This document shows positions 36,901-48,890 of a DNA stretch of 50,000 nucleotides, one piece after another (the stretch's first letter is position 1; every line of letters begins with the position of its first letter). The DNA is from Trachelipus rathkii. Taxonomy: Eukaryota; Arthropoda; Malacostraca; Isopoda; Trachelipodidae. Below the pieces are notes generated by a model, which saw nothing but the letters and a program-made list of their open reading frames with translations, ran no database searches and had not been told where the DNA came from. The position numbers and the translations under genes were made by a program. The stretch covers positions 1-50,000 of the forward strand of contig JABUQX010103747.1 of NCBI GenBank assembly GCA_015478945.1, read 5' to 3'.

Positions 36901-39838
36901 TCTCAAACCTACTTATCTTTATAATTTTTTTATATTTTTCATTAAATAAATTAATTGTATTAGACATTGTTGTCATCATATATTGGCTCTAAAGCAGCAT
37001 ATATGAATTATATTTATATACTCATCCAACTCTCAGATAGTTTAATCATACATCTTACTTCTTTCAACTACTCCTATATATTAACTATATAATATGCATT
37101 ATACACCTAGTGTCAGCTTCACGAGATTTACCATCAACTCATCTCACTACCCTATATACATATACGTCCATCTAAGATAATGATATTACTCAGAGTAAGC
37201 ATATTATATACATTCAGATAATGTGATATGGTACAGACAAGCTATTTTCTCTAGACAATCATCACCACAATCACACGATATAATCACTCCTTCATACAGA
37301 AAAATACATCACTCTTAGAGCCATAGTGAGAGACTGCATTCTCACTATTCAACTCATATTTGCTACGTACCTCTGGAGACATAATATGAGCAGAGAAGCA
37401 GCGAATTACACGCATAATTTCTCGTCATCCAGTCTATCTCATATCATAATTATACCCATTATATGATCAAATATATTCAGTATTTCCACCCATGAGCCAT
37501 CAGAAACTATATATACAATATATCTATTAAATAAACTATGATATATATCTTCTTATATAACTCTCACTATATGTGAGACATATGTACATAACAGAGATGT
37601 ATCATTTCTTATCAGATATTATTTCATCGAAATATTTCTAATAAATATCATATCATATTGAAACATCAATACCAACTCAGAGAGAAATTTGCGGTATACT
37701 GTATTTTACTCTTTTCACACTATCCGCTCAATAAAAAGATACTTAATCTATTGTGTGGTGTAGTACAATATAAAGTGTCTCACATGCTCTAATATAACAT
37801 CAGTCCTATTCACTATAGTACAAACATAACAACAGAAACATCACGACACGACACGAGTCAATGCCACATACCGTGAGACTTATAAATACTCGTTACACGG
37901 TGTAGCTCCTTAGAGTAGACATGCATTTAAATAATGCGCACAACATACGCCTTGGGAGATACGCTCCCACACTACTCTATCTCTACTCTATTGCTCTATA
38001 CATCGCCAACAATGCATATACGTTGAGGCAACACACGAAGACAATCGGGACATTAAGGCGCGATATTTAGAGGAGTAGGCCTCATGAACAGACACTGCGG
38101 ACAAGAGCAGCCCACTTCTGAAAGTAAGAGGTAACACAGAGACAGAGAAGCAGATCACGCAAAGAAAGATTAAACATAAGTAAATAATACTATAATAGAT
38201 AAGACCTGCGACTCATTGACTCTATCATTACATCAGACACAAGCATAATACTGACCTCATTTGCTATCTGACATTCACTCTACTACATTTGATAATAATA
38301 TAATATAACTATATTATATATACTTAATATATATAATTATCCTATAGATATGGAATAATGTCTCATATTATAATCTAATACCTTCAAATATTATATTGTA
38401 ATCATTACGCTTATAATTACACTCATAGATTAAAAGATATATTATATATTATTAATATAAATAATTATATTAATATTTAATCTTTATATATTTATTTATT
38501 AATATGTAATATTATATATTTTTTCTCATATATTACTCACTAAAAAACTTATATATATACTATTCTATTATATAGTAATATATTATATAATAATATAAGT
38601 AATATATATTTATAATATCATATATAATATATATACTAATATTCTTTTTGTAATCTAACATTAATCATATACTAGACTAAATTATTAATTACTCATTTCA
38701 CTATATATTTTATATATAACTTATATTATAATTTATTATATAGCTCAAGTACATTATAAGCTAATCAATTGTTAATCACCTTCGTTTACTCATGTACTTA
38801 GCGTATGCTAACATTACTTTATCTTATATAGTAACTATTCATACGGTGTCTCATACTAGCGTCAATACTTAATCTTACTAATCTTCTCTGGTCTCGTCTA
38901 TCTCTTACTCTTCTTCAAGGAATCATGTCTCCTGTATCATCTATCATATGAGTAGCTTCATTATCGCTTATTTCATCTCTCTGACGTAAGGCATACACTC
39001 TAAATTAGATGTATAACGTCACTCAAGTTCGATACCTTTGCTTTCTCTCATTCACCTCCTTGCTGTGTCAGTGTCGGGCAAATCCCTGAGATCTCTCTTC
39101 CTCTCCCAGCATATCGCGATATTCGTCGATCTCCTCACTACAAATTTTTCTGCTCTCACTTATCATAGCCTCATCTATCCACTTTATATTTTTTCACTTA
39201 TTATTCACTATTTCTCTACATAAGATTGACTGCTCATCTGATCATTTAGTAGAGCTTCTCTGTATCCTCCACTCTAGTCACTCCCTGCTCTGATCTCTCT
39301 GCCTACGACGCATATGAAGAGACTTCATTTAATTCTCTGAGGAGCCTTCTAGAGGACACGCTTCTTGATTTTGCTATGTGCCTCTAGGTATGAGAATGTT
39401 CATAATATGAACTCCTTCATTTTTCTTTACTCACTGTTGTTCTCATTCACTCATTCTTGGTCGATTACCAAACGTAGTTTGGTACCACTCTTTTGAGTGG
39501 AATTATATCTCTCTTTGTAAGAATATTCATCAAATCACACCACCTCAATATACATAATCAAGTAATTCTAGGAAGGTAATTAGTTAAAGATTCCCTCCTG
39601 TCTCATCTGGGCGGTAAATAGGCTTTAAGGTGGAATAATATAGCCGTTTCTTTACACTCACTTACCCGATTAATGGCTATCGTCGATCTGTATATAGTCA
39701 TCCTATGTCAGACATATGTATGTATCATCATTTTATTAAACGGACAATCATAATTAATCCTACAGAGTGGTGTGCACAATCTGGTAAATGGATAATAGTT
39801 ATATGTTCATATGAATACAGTGTGTGTCTTTGATGAGA
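33971..39838. other. T/C/A-biased low-complexity region, no genes seen
   Basis: The base bias flips near 34.0 kb from T/G-rich to T/C/A-rich, and stays so for nearly 6 kb. Open frames of 60-100 codons here (for example 35690-35992 and 36743-36949) are rich in Ser, Leu, Phe and Tyr, as expected from CT- and TA-rich DNA, and resemble nothing known. TA-rich blocks lie at about 38290-38660. Confidence 0.5.
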
Positions 39839-42290
39839 AATCCAGAGAGTGCGTGAGATTTGGGTATTACCATGCAGAATTACTTTCGAGCACTATACTC
39901 TCGCTCGGTTTACGACTTTAATGCGGACACGCACAAGTATAGCACAGTACCATCGCAGAGTATGCAGGTATACTACCAAGAGAGAAAGTGATAGGATTAT
40001 TTGTCTTTCACTTGACGCAGAGAGAAGATGTATCAGCATTGGATGCTGGACATAACGGTCAGGATTATATTTAAGACTGCGTGAGTAAAGAAGACAGCAG
40101 GAAACGAGATGTGAGAGAGGTGAGCAGATCACGAATAAGGTAGAAGGAACTTATTAGAGAGTAATCAGCAATAGTCATGTATACTAGATGAGAGAGCACG
40201 AGGAGCAACACCCAAGGAAGTGAGAGAAATTATGATAGACACAGAAGAGGAATGAGTATGACGCTCAATAGACAGAGCATGAGTTGAAGAAGAGAGTATA
40301 GAAAGTAGAGAGTAGATAAGGAGAGTATATGAAGAGTATGGATAGACGATGCATAGAGAGTGAATAGAGAGGTAGTGAGTATGGTATGAGAATCACGCAC
40401 ACGGAGACGAGCACGATAGGCCGCTATATAGCGTGTAGAGTCACCGGATGAAAGTTAATGAGTAATTCAAAATTAATATATAAGAACACGCATGAGATGC
40501 ACGACGATATGAGTAAGATCAGTGAGATGAATTCATGAAGGAGAGAGCACGTAGTAGCGAGTGACAGAGAAGCAAGTAGACGACGCCACGCACGCACGCG
40601 TATCAGGACGATGAGCATATATACGAAGAGTGGTTGACAAGAGAGATAGATGGAATATATAATCTAGATTATTAGAGAACAATCTGTATATACGAGATGG
40701 GAGCATAGAATAACGCATAGGGATGATCAGAGTATTGGACGATATAGAGCAGAGAGGAGGACACACGCACGCGCACGCCACGACAGAAGTAACACGAGAG
40801 AGGAGAATGTGTATGCAGCCACCGCATTATGATGCAGGGATAAGCTAGTAGTAGTAATGTAAAGTTGACAGTCGAGGAACAGAACGAAACCATCTGTACG
40901 TGCATTATAATGAGAAGAGATACAGTATGATTAAGATTTAGTTCTTGATAGTGAGTAGTGAGATATACACTCAATGACGTAAAGTACGGATAGTGAGAAA
41001 GCAGAGAGCCACGTCAGACAGTAAGCAGAGATAGATGATGAGTTCACAATATTGACATGATATCCGACGCACAGTTCAGACATATAGAGGCAGTATGAAT
41101 GTGGAATATATTGATTCACACGTAGACACGTGAGAGTGTATATCATATATATGCATTCAACTATCCAATATATATATATGATTAAAGAGTCGTCTAATGA
41201 GAAGTAGATGAGTGAGAGAGAGTGCGAGATAGTGTGAGAAAACGACTTACAATTATTACTACATAGATATAAGGATGAACGTGAGCAAAATTAAAAATAA
41301 TAAAAAATAACGCAGAAAATAATATAAGATACGCGAAGGTAGGATAATAGCGCTAGACAGGATAGACGCTATACGAATATTATAGCACATCGATACTACG
41401 ACACACTTAAGAGGAGTGAGCGCATTTTGTTTACACAACAATTTAGTAGAGAGAGAGCTATCATGAGAAAGGATAGAAAGAGTAGTAATACCACACAAGA
41501 CTCTATAGAGGTCTTACTACAAAAAGGATATATCTATATATATATAACGTGATTCTACACCAGAAATAAGAGCACCCTAAATTGTTATAAAGTCAATAAG
41601 ATATTATCTATCTTCACATACAGATAGAAGTAGAGATAGAGAAGAGAGATTGAACGCACAAGATCGAGTAGTAGAGAGCATGTTAACAATAACATGCAGA
41701 GTCATATCGAAGAGAGAAGAGATGAACAAGATGATATTTATATGTAAAAGAAACATGAGGAGACAAGTTAGAGAGAGTATATAAGAGACTAAGAATGAAG
41801 ATATGAGGAGTTAGCACAGATGAAAGCTTGCACCACACACGAAGGAGACACAGATATAATTCATATATATTATATAGCTATAATATAATTAGTAATTAAA
41901 TGAGAAGATGTATGTAGAGATGACACGACAAGATGGAGTATAGAGAGATAAGAAATTCATAGAAGCATGAGTACGAATTAATATGAAGTCCACAGATTGA
42001 CGAAGCACGCAACGGAAGAAGATCGCAGACATGACATTAGTTGAAAGCGATGAAGAGTAAGAAAATGACCTCACATTAATCCTCAATAATTAGCCAATGA
42101 GAGAAAATACGCATTATTATGTATAGATGAGTATGGATGTTAGAGTAGTAGATGATGGTATTGATGAAGAGATGAGTAGAGAGAGAGAGAGAGAGAAGTA
42201 GAGAGAGAGAGAGGTATTGAAGTAGAGTTAGAGTTGCAAGATGACGTAGAGTTTAGAGAGAAGATTCTAATTCCAAAGAGATTATGCCAG
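39839..42290. repeat. A/G-rich (polypurine-biased) low-complexity region
   Basis: About 2.4 kb in which the plus strand is strongly purine-rich, with many GAGAG words and a near-pure GA run at about 42178-42212. Several minus-strand frames of 65-100 codons are open here only because the complement is CT-rich. No gene is recognised. Confidence 0.6.
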
Positions 42291-44860
42291 AAATCTACTT
42301 ACTTATATAGAGTTGTACACGACTTATATTCATGTTATTTTAATCATATATATAATATCTGGGTCTCTATAGAAAGTTAAAGATCATATACCATCACAAG
42401 ATATTGTTATTATCCACTTTACTCTATTCCCTTCATTCCACCTTCTTATTGAGTGTGTTATATTACACATAAAGTGGGTGGTGTCGCTGTGATATCGAAT
42501 ATCGACTCTGTAATATCGTGAGCATCTGTGAAGTGCGCTCTAGTGGTGTTTAAGTGTAGGTGCAGTAGTGACAAGACTTGTATCAATTGATTGCATAGTG
42601 CTCTTAGAGTGCACACGCTCGGAATCAAAATCTTGTGTGTCATTATCTGATGTATAACTATCTACAACCTAGCGCTTACTGAATGGGCGCTTGGACTTAT
42701 ACGCGCGCGTACGGTGTGGGCGCCTACAAAGTGCTAGCTCCCACACCCAGATAAGTGACTTTTTTCAGGGTTGATTTCATTCTCATTTCTGAGACAACAT
42801 ATCTCTCATATTAGAGTTTATTTTTATATGATTATTATTTCTCTATATATTTGTGTGTGCACCGTTGAAATCCTATTGCTATTTTTTTTGTTTATAACAT
42901 AAAAATTGTTTTGTGAGTTGGATCTCTATTAAATTATTTAATTACTATTTGATATCTTTCACTTATGACTCCCTGCAGTTACCATGTATATACACATTGT
43001 CACTTAGACTATAAGATTTTTTGGCTCGATTAATACAAAAATAATCTATTATTATTAATATTTTCTTCGCGTTTAATATTTATTATTTATGTTAATTTTA
43101 AAGTATATATAATATAAAACAAAATAACGATAAATAGTAGTTTTTATTTACCATAGGACTTCACCTATAAAAAAAATTTATATTAGTTAACGTTTATGGG
43201 TAAGGTATTATATTTATTTATACAATTTTATTTATTATTTTTTTTTTAATATAATAATAGGTAATGATATAATTATTAATATTATTTTATTTATATTAGC
43301 ATATAATGTATTACTGTAATTTAGTTGACGTTTAATACTTATTATACTTTACTGTCGTCAATAATTATGTATATTCACAAGCTTATATACTTGAGAATAA
43401 AGAAAATTGTTTATAATAAAGAGCTCTAGGTTCATTATTAATTTATATCCACCTATTCAGTCACGAAGTGATACACGGACAGCCACCTACGGAGAGGGAG
43501 TAGGTCAGAGAGTTCGGAGTCTTGCCGAGTCTCAATATCACTCACATCTGATCTACATCGTGAGGTTACGGAGGTATCTAAGTTATGAGGAGCACGCAGC
43601 CACTCCAGCTCTCTTGCTCAGTCTCTCTGTGCTTCTCTGGACTGGCTCTCTAGCACTCATCATTAAATATTACATATATGAGATAAAATATATAATATTG
43701 GACTATATGACTACTTAGTGAGAGAGCAATTCTTAGCTCTGGTTTAATGTTTATTTTATTATTATTAATTATATTTACCAATTTTTAATTACCAGGAATA
43801 TTACGTTGATCGTTAAGCACTGTAGTCTGGGTCATATTATTATGCACCTCAACACCTACTATATATCCTGAGGTTAATACTATATATTAACTCTAATTGC
43901 AGCAGCATCTAAAACCCTTTTATACACAAATTTCACGAGGTCATTTCTTATATATAAAATAATTCATGTATTGACTGTAGGATATACCTGGAAAGGAAAA
44001 AAATTTTGTGAGAACCGATATAGAACTTTATTGAAATATTTAGACTAAGTCACGTCACGGGTGTGGAGCAAAATATTTGCCCACACGTAGAGTAACTCGC
44101 CAGGGTTCTATACTCATGCCTCTACGGGCACACAATCATCGACTAGCTACTCGAGCACCATATATCCATATAATCAATAGCACTTCTCTCATAATTCTTC
44201 TATTACTTGATAACACATCTCTATACATATATATATAATATATTATCAAAGGCAAATCCGGTTGAACTTTAAATCTTATATATTCTTTATTACTCACTTC
44301 TCAATGAATACGCAACACACAATTGTATATATTGTTCAAATAAGAAACAAACACCCACCACCATTTCGCTGGCTTACAAGCTCTGGACACAACACTTATC
44401 TTCCCCTGTTTTATACGCAAAACATCGACTTCGCACTCTCTCTCGCACGCTCACCACTATAGAGAGACAATAATATAATTAAAAACAGGGTATAGCTGAG
44501 AGACAATACGAATAATGAGAGTTTCAACATCTTCCAGTTGGTTCTAGATATAGGAGACACACATAAGCACAAATACCTATTATACAACTTACTCTGAGCA
44601 AACTCAGGAACTCGACACACAAGCGAGAGCACACAACCACACTACACACTATCACTCACAATCTCAGTCATTACAATACATCACAGCACGTCATTCGAGA
44701 AAGTAGTGAAATTATAAGCCTATATACTTAACTCTGATACATACACAAGATGGAGTTAATGAGCATAGATAAGTCCCCCGAAAAGGAATTCATATATATA
44801 TCACAGAATAAAAATATATTACGTTTAATTAATCTCTCTTTTATCATATCGCTCTCGCAT
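42291..44860. other. Mixed AT-rich region with a small GC patch
   Basis: Mostly AT-rich non-coding text. Two patches have higher complexity: 42660-42760, and 43460-43660 inside a 103-codon open frame at 43407-43718 whose protein I do not recognise. T runs near 42880 and 43240 are likely length-error sites. Nothing here is supported as a gene. Confidence 0.45.
42713..42747. repeat. GC-rich 8-bp stem-loop
   Basis: GGTGTGGG at 42713-42720 pairs perfectly with CCCACACC at 42740-42747 around a 19-nt loop. It follows a CGCGCGCG-containing self-complementary patch (about 42700-42709) and an AGCGCTTA/GGGCGCTT near-repeat. In this AT-rich setting it stands out. No function can be assigned. Confidence 0.65.
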
Positions 44861-47060
44861 TTCACTACTACAACTCTTCATTTCTCTCCTCTCTATATAC
44901 AATTCATATACTTTGATGCCTAGTCATCTCTCTCTTCTCTATCCTTACTCCTACAGATCCATCATCTTCCTCTCCTCCACTCTTCACTCTCATTATATAT
45001 ATATTTTCTCACTATGCTATCACGCATTTCACGACATAATGCACACTATCTCAATCACCTACCACTTGAAGAAATGCTTGCCACGGTTTATATCTATTCT
45101 ACTACTCTTGCACACGCCTTCCACTATCTCATCATATCATCATCTTTCTCCTCTCTCGTTCCCCTCATTCTCACTCTTTAATTATTATATCTTTATAATT
45201 CTCTCTAATATTTTGAATCTTTAAGGCTATCCTTCTCTAATCATATACTTTCCTATCTTCTTCATATCTACTCACTCTCATCACTCACCTCATCTTCACT
45301 CCTTAATCAAAAGCATTCTCCACATCTCTTGCGCTCTTCACTTCTTCTTAATCTTTACTGATCATTATATCTCATCCGTTATCCTCATATTTCTCAAAAC
45401 AATCTCTCCTCTTTCTCTGCTCACGCCGCTGAGAGTCTATATGTTAGTAGTTACTCTTATCTATTGTCACCGTATATTTCAACTCTCATCGCGGCTGTCT
45501 ACACAATCTTTCTACACATCTCTATGATCTTCTTCTGCTGTACTAACCGTTATGCACGTGCTCTTTCCTTACCTCTCTCGTCATGTCTTACATACCTCAT
45601 TCAATCTTCTTTTACACCACTCAACGTTATACTTGACTCATTTGCTTGCTTTGATATCTTTTGCACAAACCTCTTTATCGGAGTTACGTCTCCTTACATC
45701 ACTCACGTACAATACTCTTCTCTCTCTCTCTCTCGGTTGGCCGCTTCGTACCTCTAACACACCACCACAGCCCCTTCCTCGCGGCGCACCCTCACCCACA
45801 CTCACCAGCGCCTCGCTCCTATCCTACCTCTCACTCTCTACACTACATCTCCTCTCTCATAAACAGCACTTAATTAATATTTATATTTATCATATGGACT
45901 CTGTCGTTCATAGACTACATCTTCTTATCTCGCTCACATCGACTGGTCTCTCTTCTCTCAATTTCTCTCTTCATATATCCTTCGCTCGCCATTTATGACC
46001 ACACCATCCACAACTATTACTCTTCTCTCCAATCCATCAGCACTCATAAGTATCTAACATGATTTTTACACTCCAGCTCCTTCTCTACTTCTTCTCTCAT
46101 ATATCACTCACTATCTCTCTCAACTACTCTCTCTTCCTCTTCTCCTCTATACTCATCTCTCTACGTCACTTTTATTCTACCACTACATTTAATTCTTTCA
46201 TATTTAACTCTTTCATACTTAACTCTTTCTAATTCGTCACGACATCAAGAACGCATTCTCTCTTCTCGTCTCTCACACTATCTCCTCTAATCATCTCTCA
46301 TACTATATCACACTACACTCGCACATGTCTCTCTCACTTCTCGCATCAATTCCTCATCCTCTACACATCTTATTATATTGATTTATATTCTCATACTTAT
46401 AGACAGTCACTAGGGCATCACCAGGGTAGTTGCACTATTTCATCTTCTGCTCATGCAGAACTTTATCTCTCTTCCACCCATCCGACTCAGATTATGAGCT
46501 CTATGACGATTCTTCTCCACAATGCTCCTCCCTTCACCATTCACTCTGTTCAAATAATGACGCCTCCCAGAATATATCGCACGATCAGTGAACACGCTTC
46601 TTCAAACTGTCTTTTCTCTCGATACTCAAATGTGACTAACTCAAAATGTATACATTCTTGATATTCTTGCTCTATTCGGACTGCTACTCGCGTAACATGC
46701 TCCTGTTACGTGTATGCGCAGTAGTCTTTGCTCAGTAATCATCGCTAGCGCTCTCTCTCTCTCGATTTCACGTGTGAGTGCTCTCTCTACGCTCTCTACT
46801 CACCATCTGCTCATCTTCTCCTTATTATCATTATTTCTCATATATCTCTCTTATATCTCTATCTAACCTTTTCTAATTCTCTTTATCTAATCTCTCTACT
46901 ATCACCTCTTATTATTTCTCACTTCTATAAACTACTCACTTATATCTTCACTTCACTCTGCTCTCTCTCTCTCATCTCTTCTCTCATTCACTCTCTCTCT
47001 ATCTCTCTTACTCACTCATACTCTTCTTCTCATCTCTCTCAGATTCCTATCTCAATCTCA
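44861..47060. repeat. C/T-rich (polypyrimidine-biased) low-complexity region
   Basis: About 2.2 kb with the plus strand strongly pyrimidine-rich, including near-pure CT runs at about 45718-45734 and 46949-47000. The longest open frame in the window (45552-45998, 148 codons) lies here. It is Ser/Leu/His/Thr-rich and overlaps other open frames, as expected of CT-rich DNA, so I do not call it a gene. Confidence 0.65.
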
Positions 47061-48101
47061 AATATATTGATTATAACAACTCATAAACCTATATCCTCAA
47101 ATAACAAAACCTAATCCACTAAATCCATCAATTCGGTAAATTTCGCTGTGAGCTTTATAGTAGTAATATGATGACAATTATATTCATATAAGATGACAAA
47201 TCACAGACCACGCTGCCGTTAAATTTCAGGAATTATAAAGTAAACGCTTTTAATCTCACGAGGAAAAGTCTATCTACCAGAATTATAAAGTGATGAATAT
47301 TTAAACATCTATTATTAAATAATAAAGAAACATATATACTATATTATATTGTTTATTGTCATTAAATTATTTATATATATTTATTATATTTATATATATA
47401 TTTATAATATATTTATATATATATTTATATATATATATATATATATTAATAATTATAATAATATAATAGTATGTATATACGGTATATATATTATATTATT
47501 ATATATATCAATATTATAAATTATATATTATTATATATACTATAGTATATATATAATTAATTCGATAATATTATACTCCATATTCATAGTTTCATACCCT
47601 ACTGTTTGATAGTATTTAGTTACTATTGCCGCCAACTGATCTTAATAACGTACCTGATATTATATATAAGTATTTATATTTAAAGATATTTTTAATAGTA
47701 ATATAATATTATTTTATAATATATATTAATATATAATATAATTATATATTTATATATTATTTACGCTATCATTTATATATCACTACGTATAAAACTACCG
47801 ACTTATACCGTATAACTTACTACGTGTGATACTATCCGTAACTATAATCCCCATATCATCTAAGCTATACATAGTAGCATAATCCAAATCAAACTTACAT
47901 ACGCACTCCACATAGAGTGTGCTACACTATAAAGAGATCAATGACCTCTATCCTAAACGATCATTAATACACGCTCAGAGGTATATTCATACTGTGAATC
48001 CTTTATATATTATAATATATTTAATATAATATTATATATATAATATATCTATATATATATTATATATAATATATATTAAATTAATATATTATTATATATT
48101 A

Positions 48102-48132
<31 letters not shown>

Positions 48133-48135
48133 ATA
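47061..48135. repeat. AT-rich low-complexity blocks
   Basis: TA-rich blocks at about 47340-47560, 47690-47770 and 48000-48135, separated by ordinary AT-rich text. They contain no genes. Confidence 0.8.
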
Positions 48136-48585
48136 AAGTATATAAATATATACATACATTTAATAAAACTACGTATCCAATAATTTTTTACCTACAAAAG
48201 TGAGGAATAGAAAACACTTACTTAAAATGGGGAGCGGGGCAATCTTTATATAAATTATGTTTAAGAAATATATAAAGAATCCTTTAATTCGACAATCAAC
48301 AAATTATAATACTTCACAATGATATTTCACAGTCAACACTCAAATTAAAATATCGTCATATAAAAATAATAATTATATATATATTGATTGATATATATTA
48401 ATATACTATATAAATAAGGGATAATGTGAGAAATTATATTTTAATATAGGTATCTGTCACCTAGTATCTATCCGGGCTCTAGCCTCTTGAGTTCCGTAGT
48501 TTATATAATATATAGGTATAATATATATATATATATAATTATCAGTTGTTTACTTTTATTGCCCTACTGGTGTCACCTACTTTCA

Positions 48586-48770
48586 GAGTGGCACACCCTT
48601 GCACGCCGTCAGAAGGCGCTCCTCTACAAATCGCTACAATTTTGTGATGTTCACAGATTTGCTCTGGTACGATTTGATATAGTTGGACTTTAGAGAGGAA
48701 GTGAGACATATTCATCTCACGTGGCCTGGTTGCATAATTATTGACGAGCAAGTTATTTGCATGGTTCTAG
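48586..48770 (+). other. Weak candidate exon of unknown gene
   Basis: Sequence regains normal complexity here. A pyrimidine-rich acceptor-like TACTTTCAG ends at about 48585, and a consensus-like donor, CTAG followed by GTAAGTAAT, begins at about 48771. The forward frame containing WHTLARRQKALLYKS and, past one stop near 48691, REEVRHIHLTWPG stays otherwise open up to the donor. I recognise no domain. The single stop could be a sequence error or a sign that this is not coding. Splice signals of this quality occur by chance, so this is only a suggestion. Confidence 0.2.
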
Positions 48771-48813
48771 GTAAGTAATTATAAACCTGTATATGTTAAT
48801 ATTGAGCATGTTT

Positions 48814-48890
48814 TGGGTGGTAAGCACTCACATCTTATGTTTGAGCCAATATGATTGGACTAGTTAGAGGAAGAGGGTTCGAATCAGAAT
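48814..48890 (+). repeat. tRNA-like promoter boxes, possible SINE head
   Basis: GGTGGTAAGCACTCA resembles the tRNA D-arm/A box. CTCA and TGAG around CATCTTATGTT could form a 4-bp anticodon-like stem. GGTTCGAATCA at 48876-48886 matches the T-loop/B box. The boxes are about 60 bp apart, more than in a normal short tRNA, with an extra stretch between. No acceptor stem is evident. A decayed tRNA-derived SINE or tRNA relic fits better than a working tRNA. Confidence 0.3.

Noticed and set aside
27721..39838. Second palindrome centred near 34.0 kb
   Set aside because: Base bias flips there, but trial comparisons of several GC-containing segments gave no convincing match.
39849..41498. Cluster of 64-100-codon frames on both strands
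   Set aside because: Overlapping frames in A/G-rich DNA are composition effects. None resembles a known protein.
43407..43718. 103-codon frame with a partly complex middle
   Set aside because: No domain, no splice or promoter context, and length within chance for this composition.
45464..45998. Three overlapping forward frames, up to 148 codons
   Set aside because: All are Ser/Leu/His/Thr-rich translations of CT-rich DNA. Overlap in several frames argues against coding.
42178..47000. GA-rich block (39.84-42.29 kb) and CT-rich block (44.86-47.06 kb) as a second palindrome
   Set aside because: Composition is complementary, but I found no unique reverse-complement anchors, so low complexity alone could explain it.
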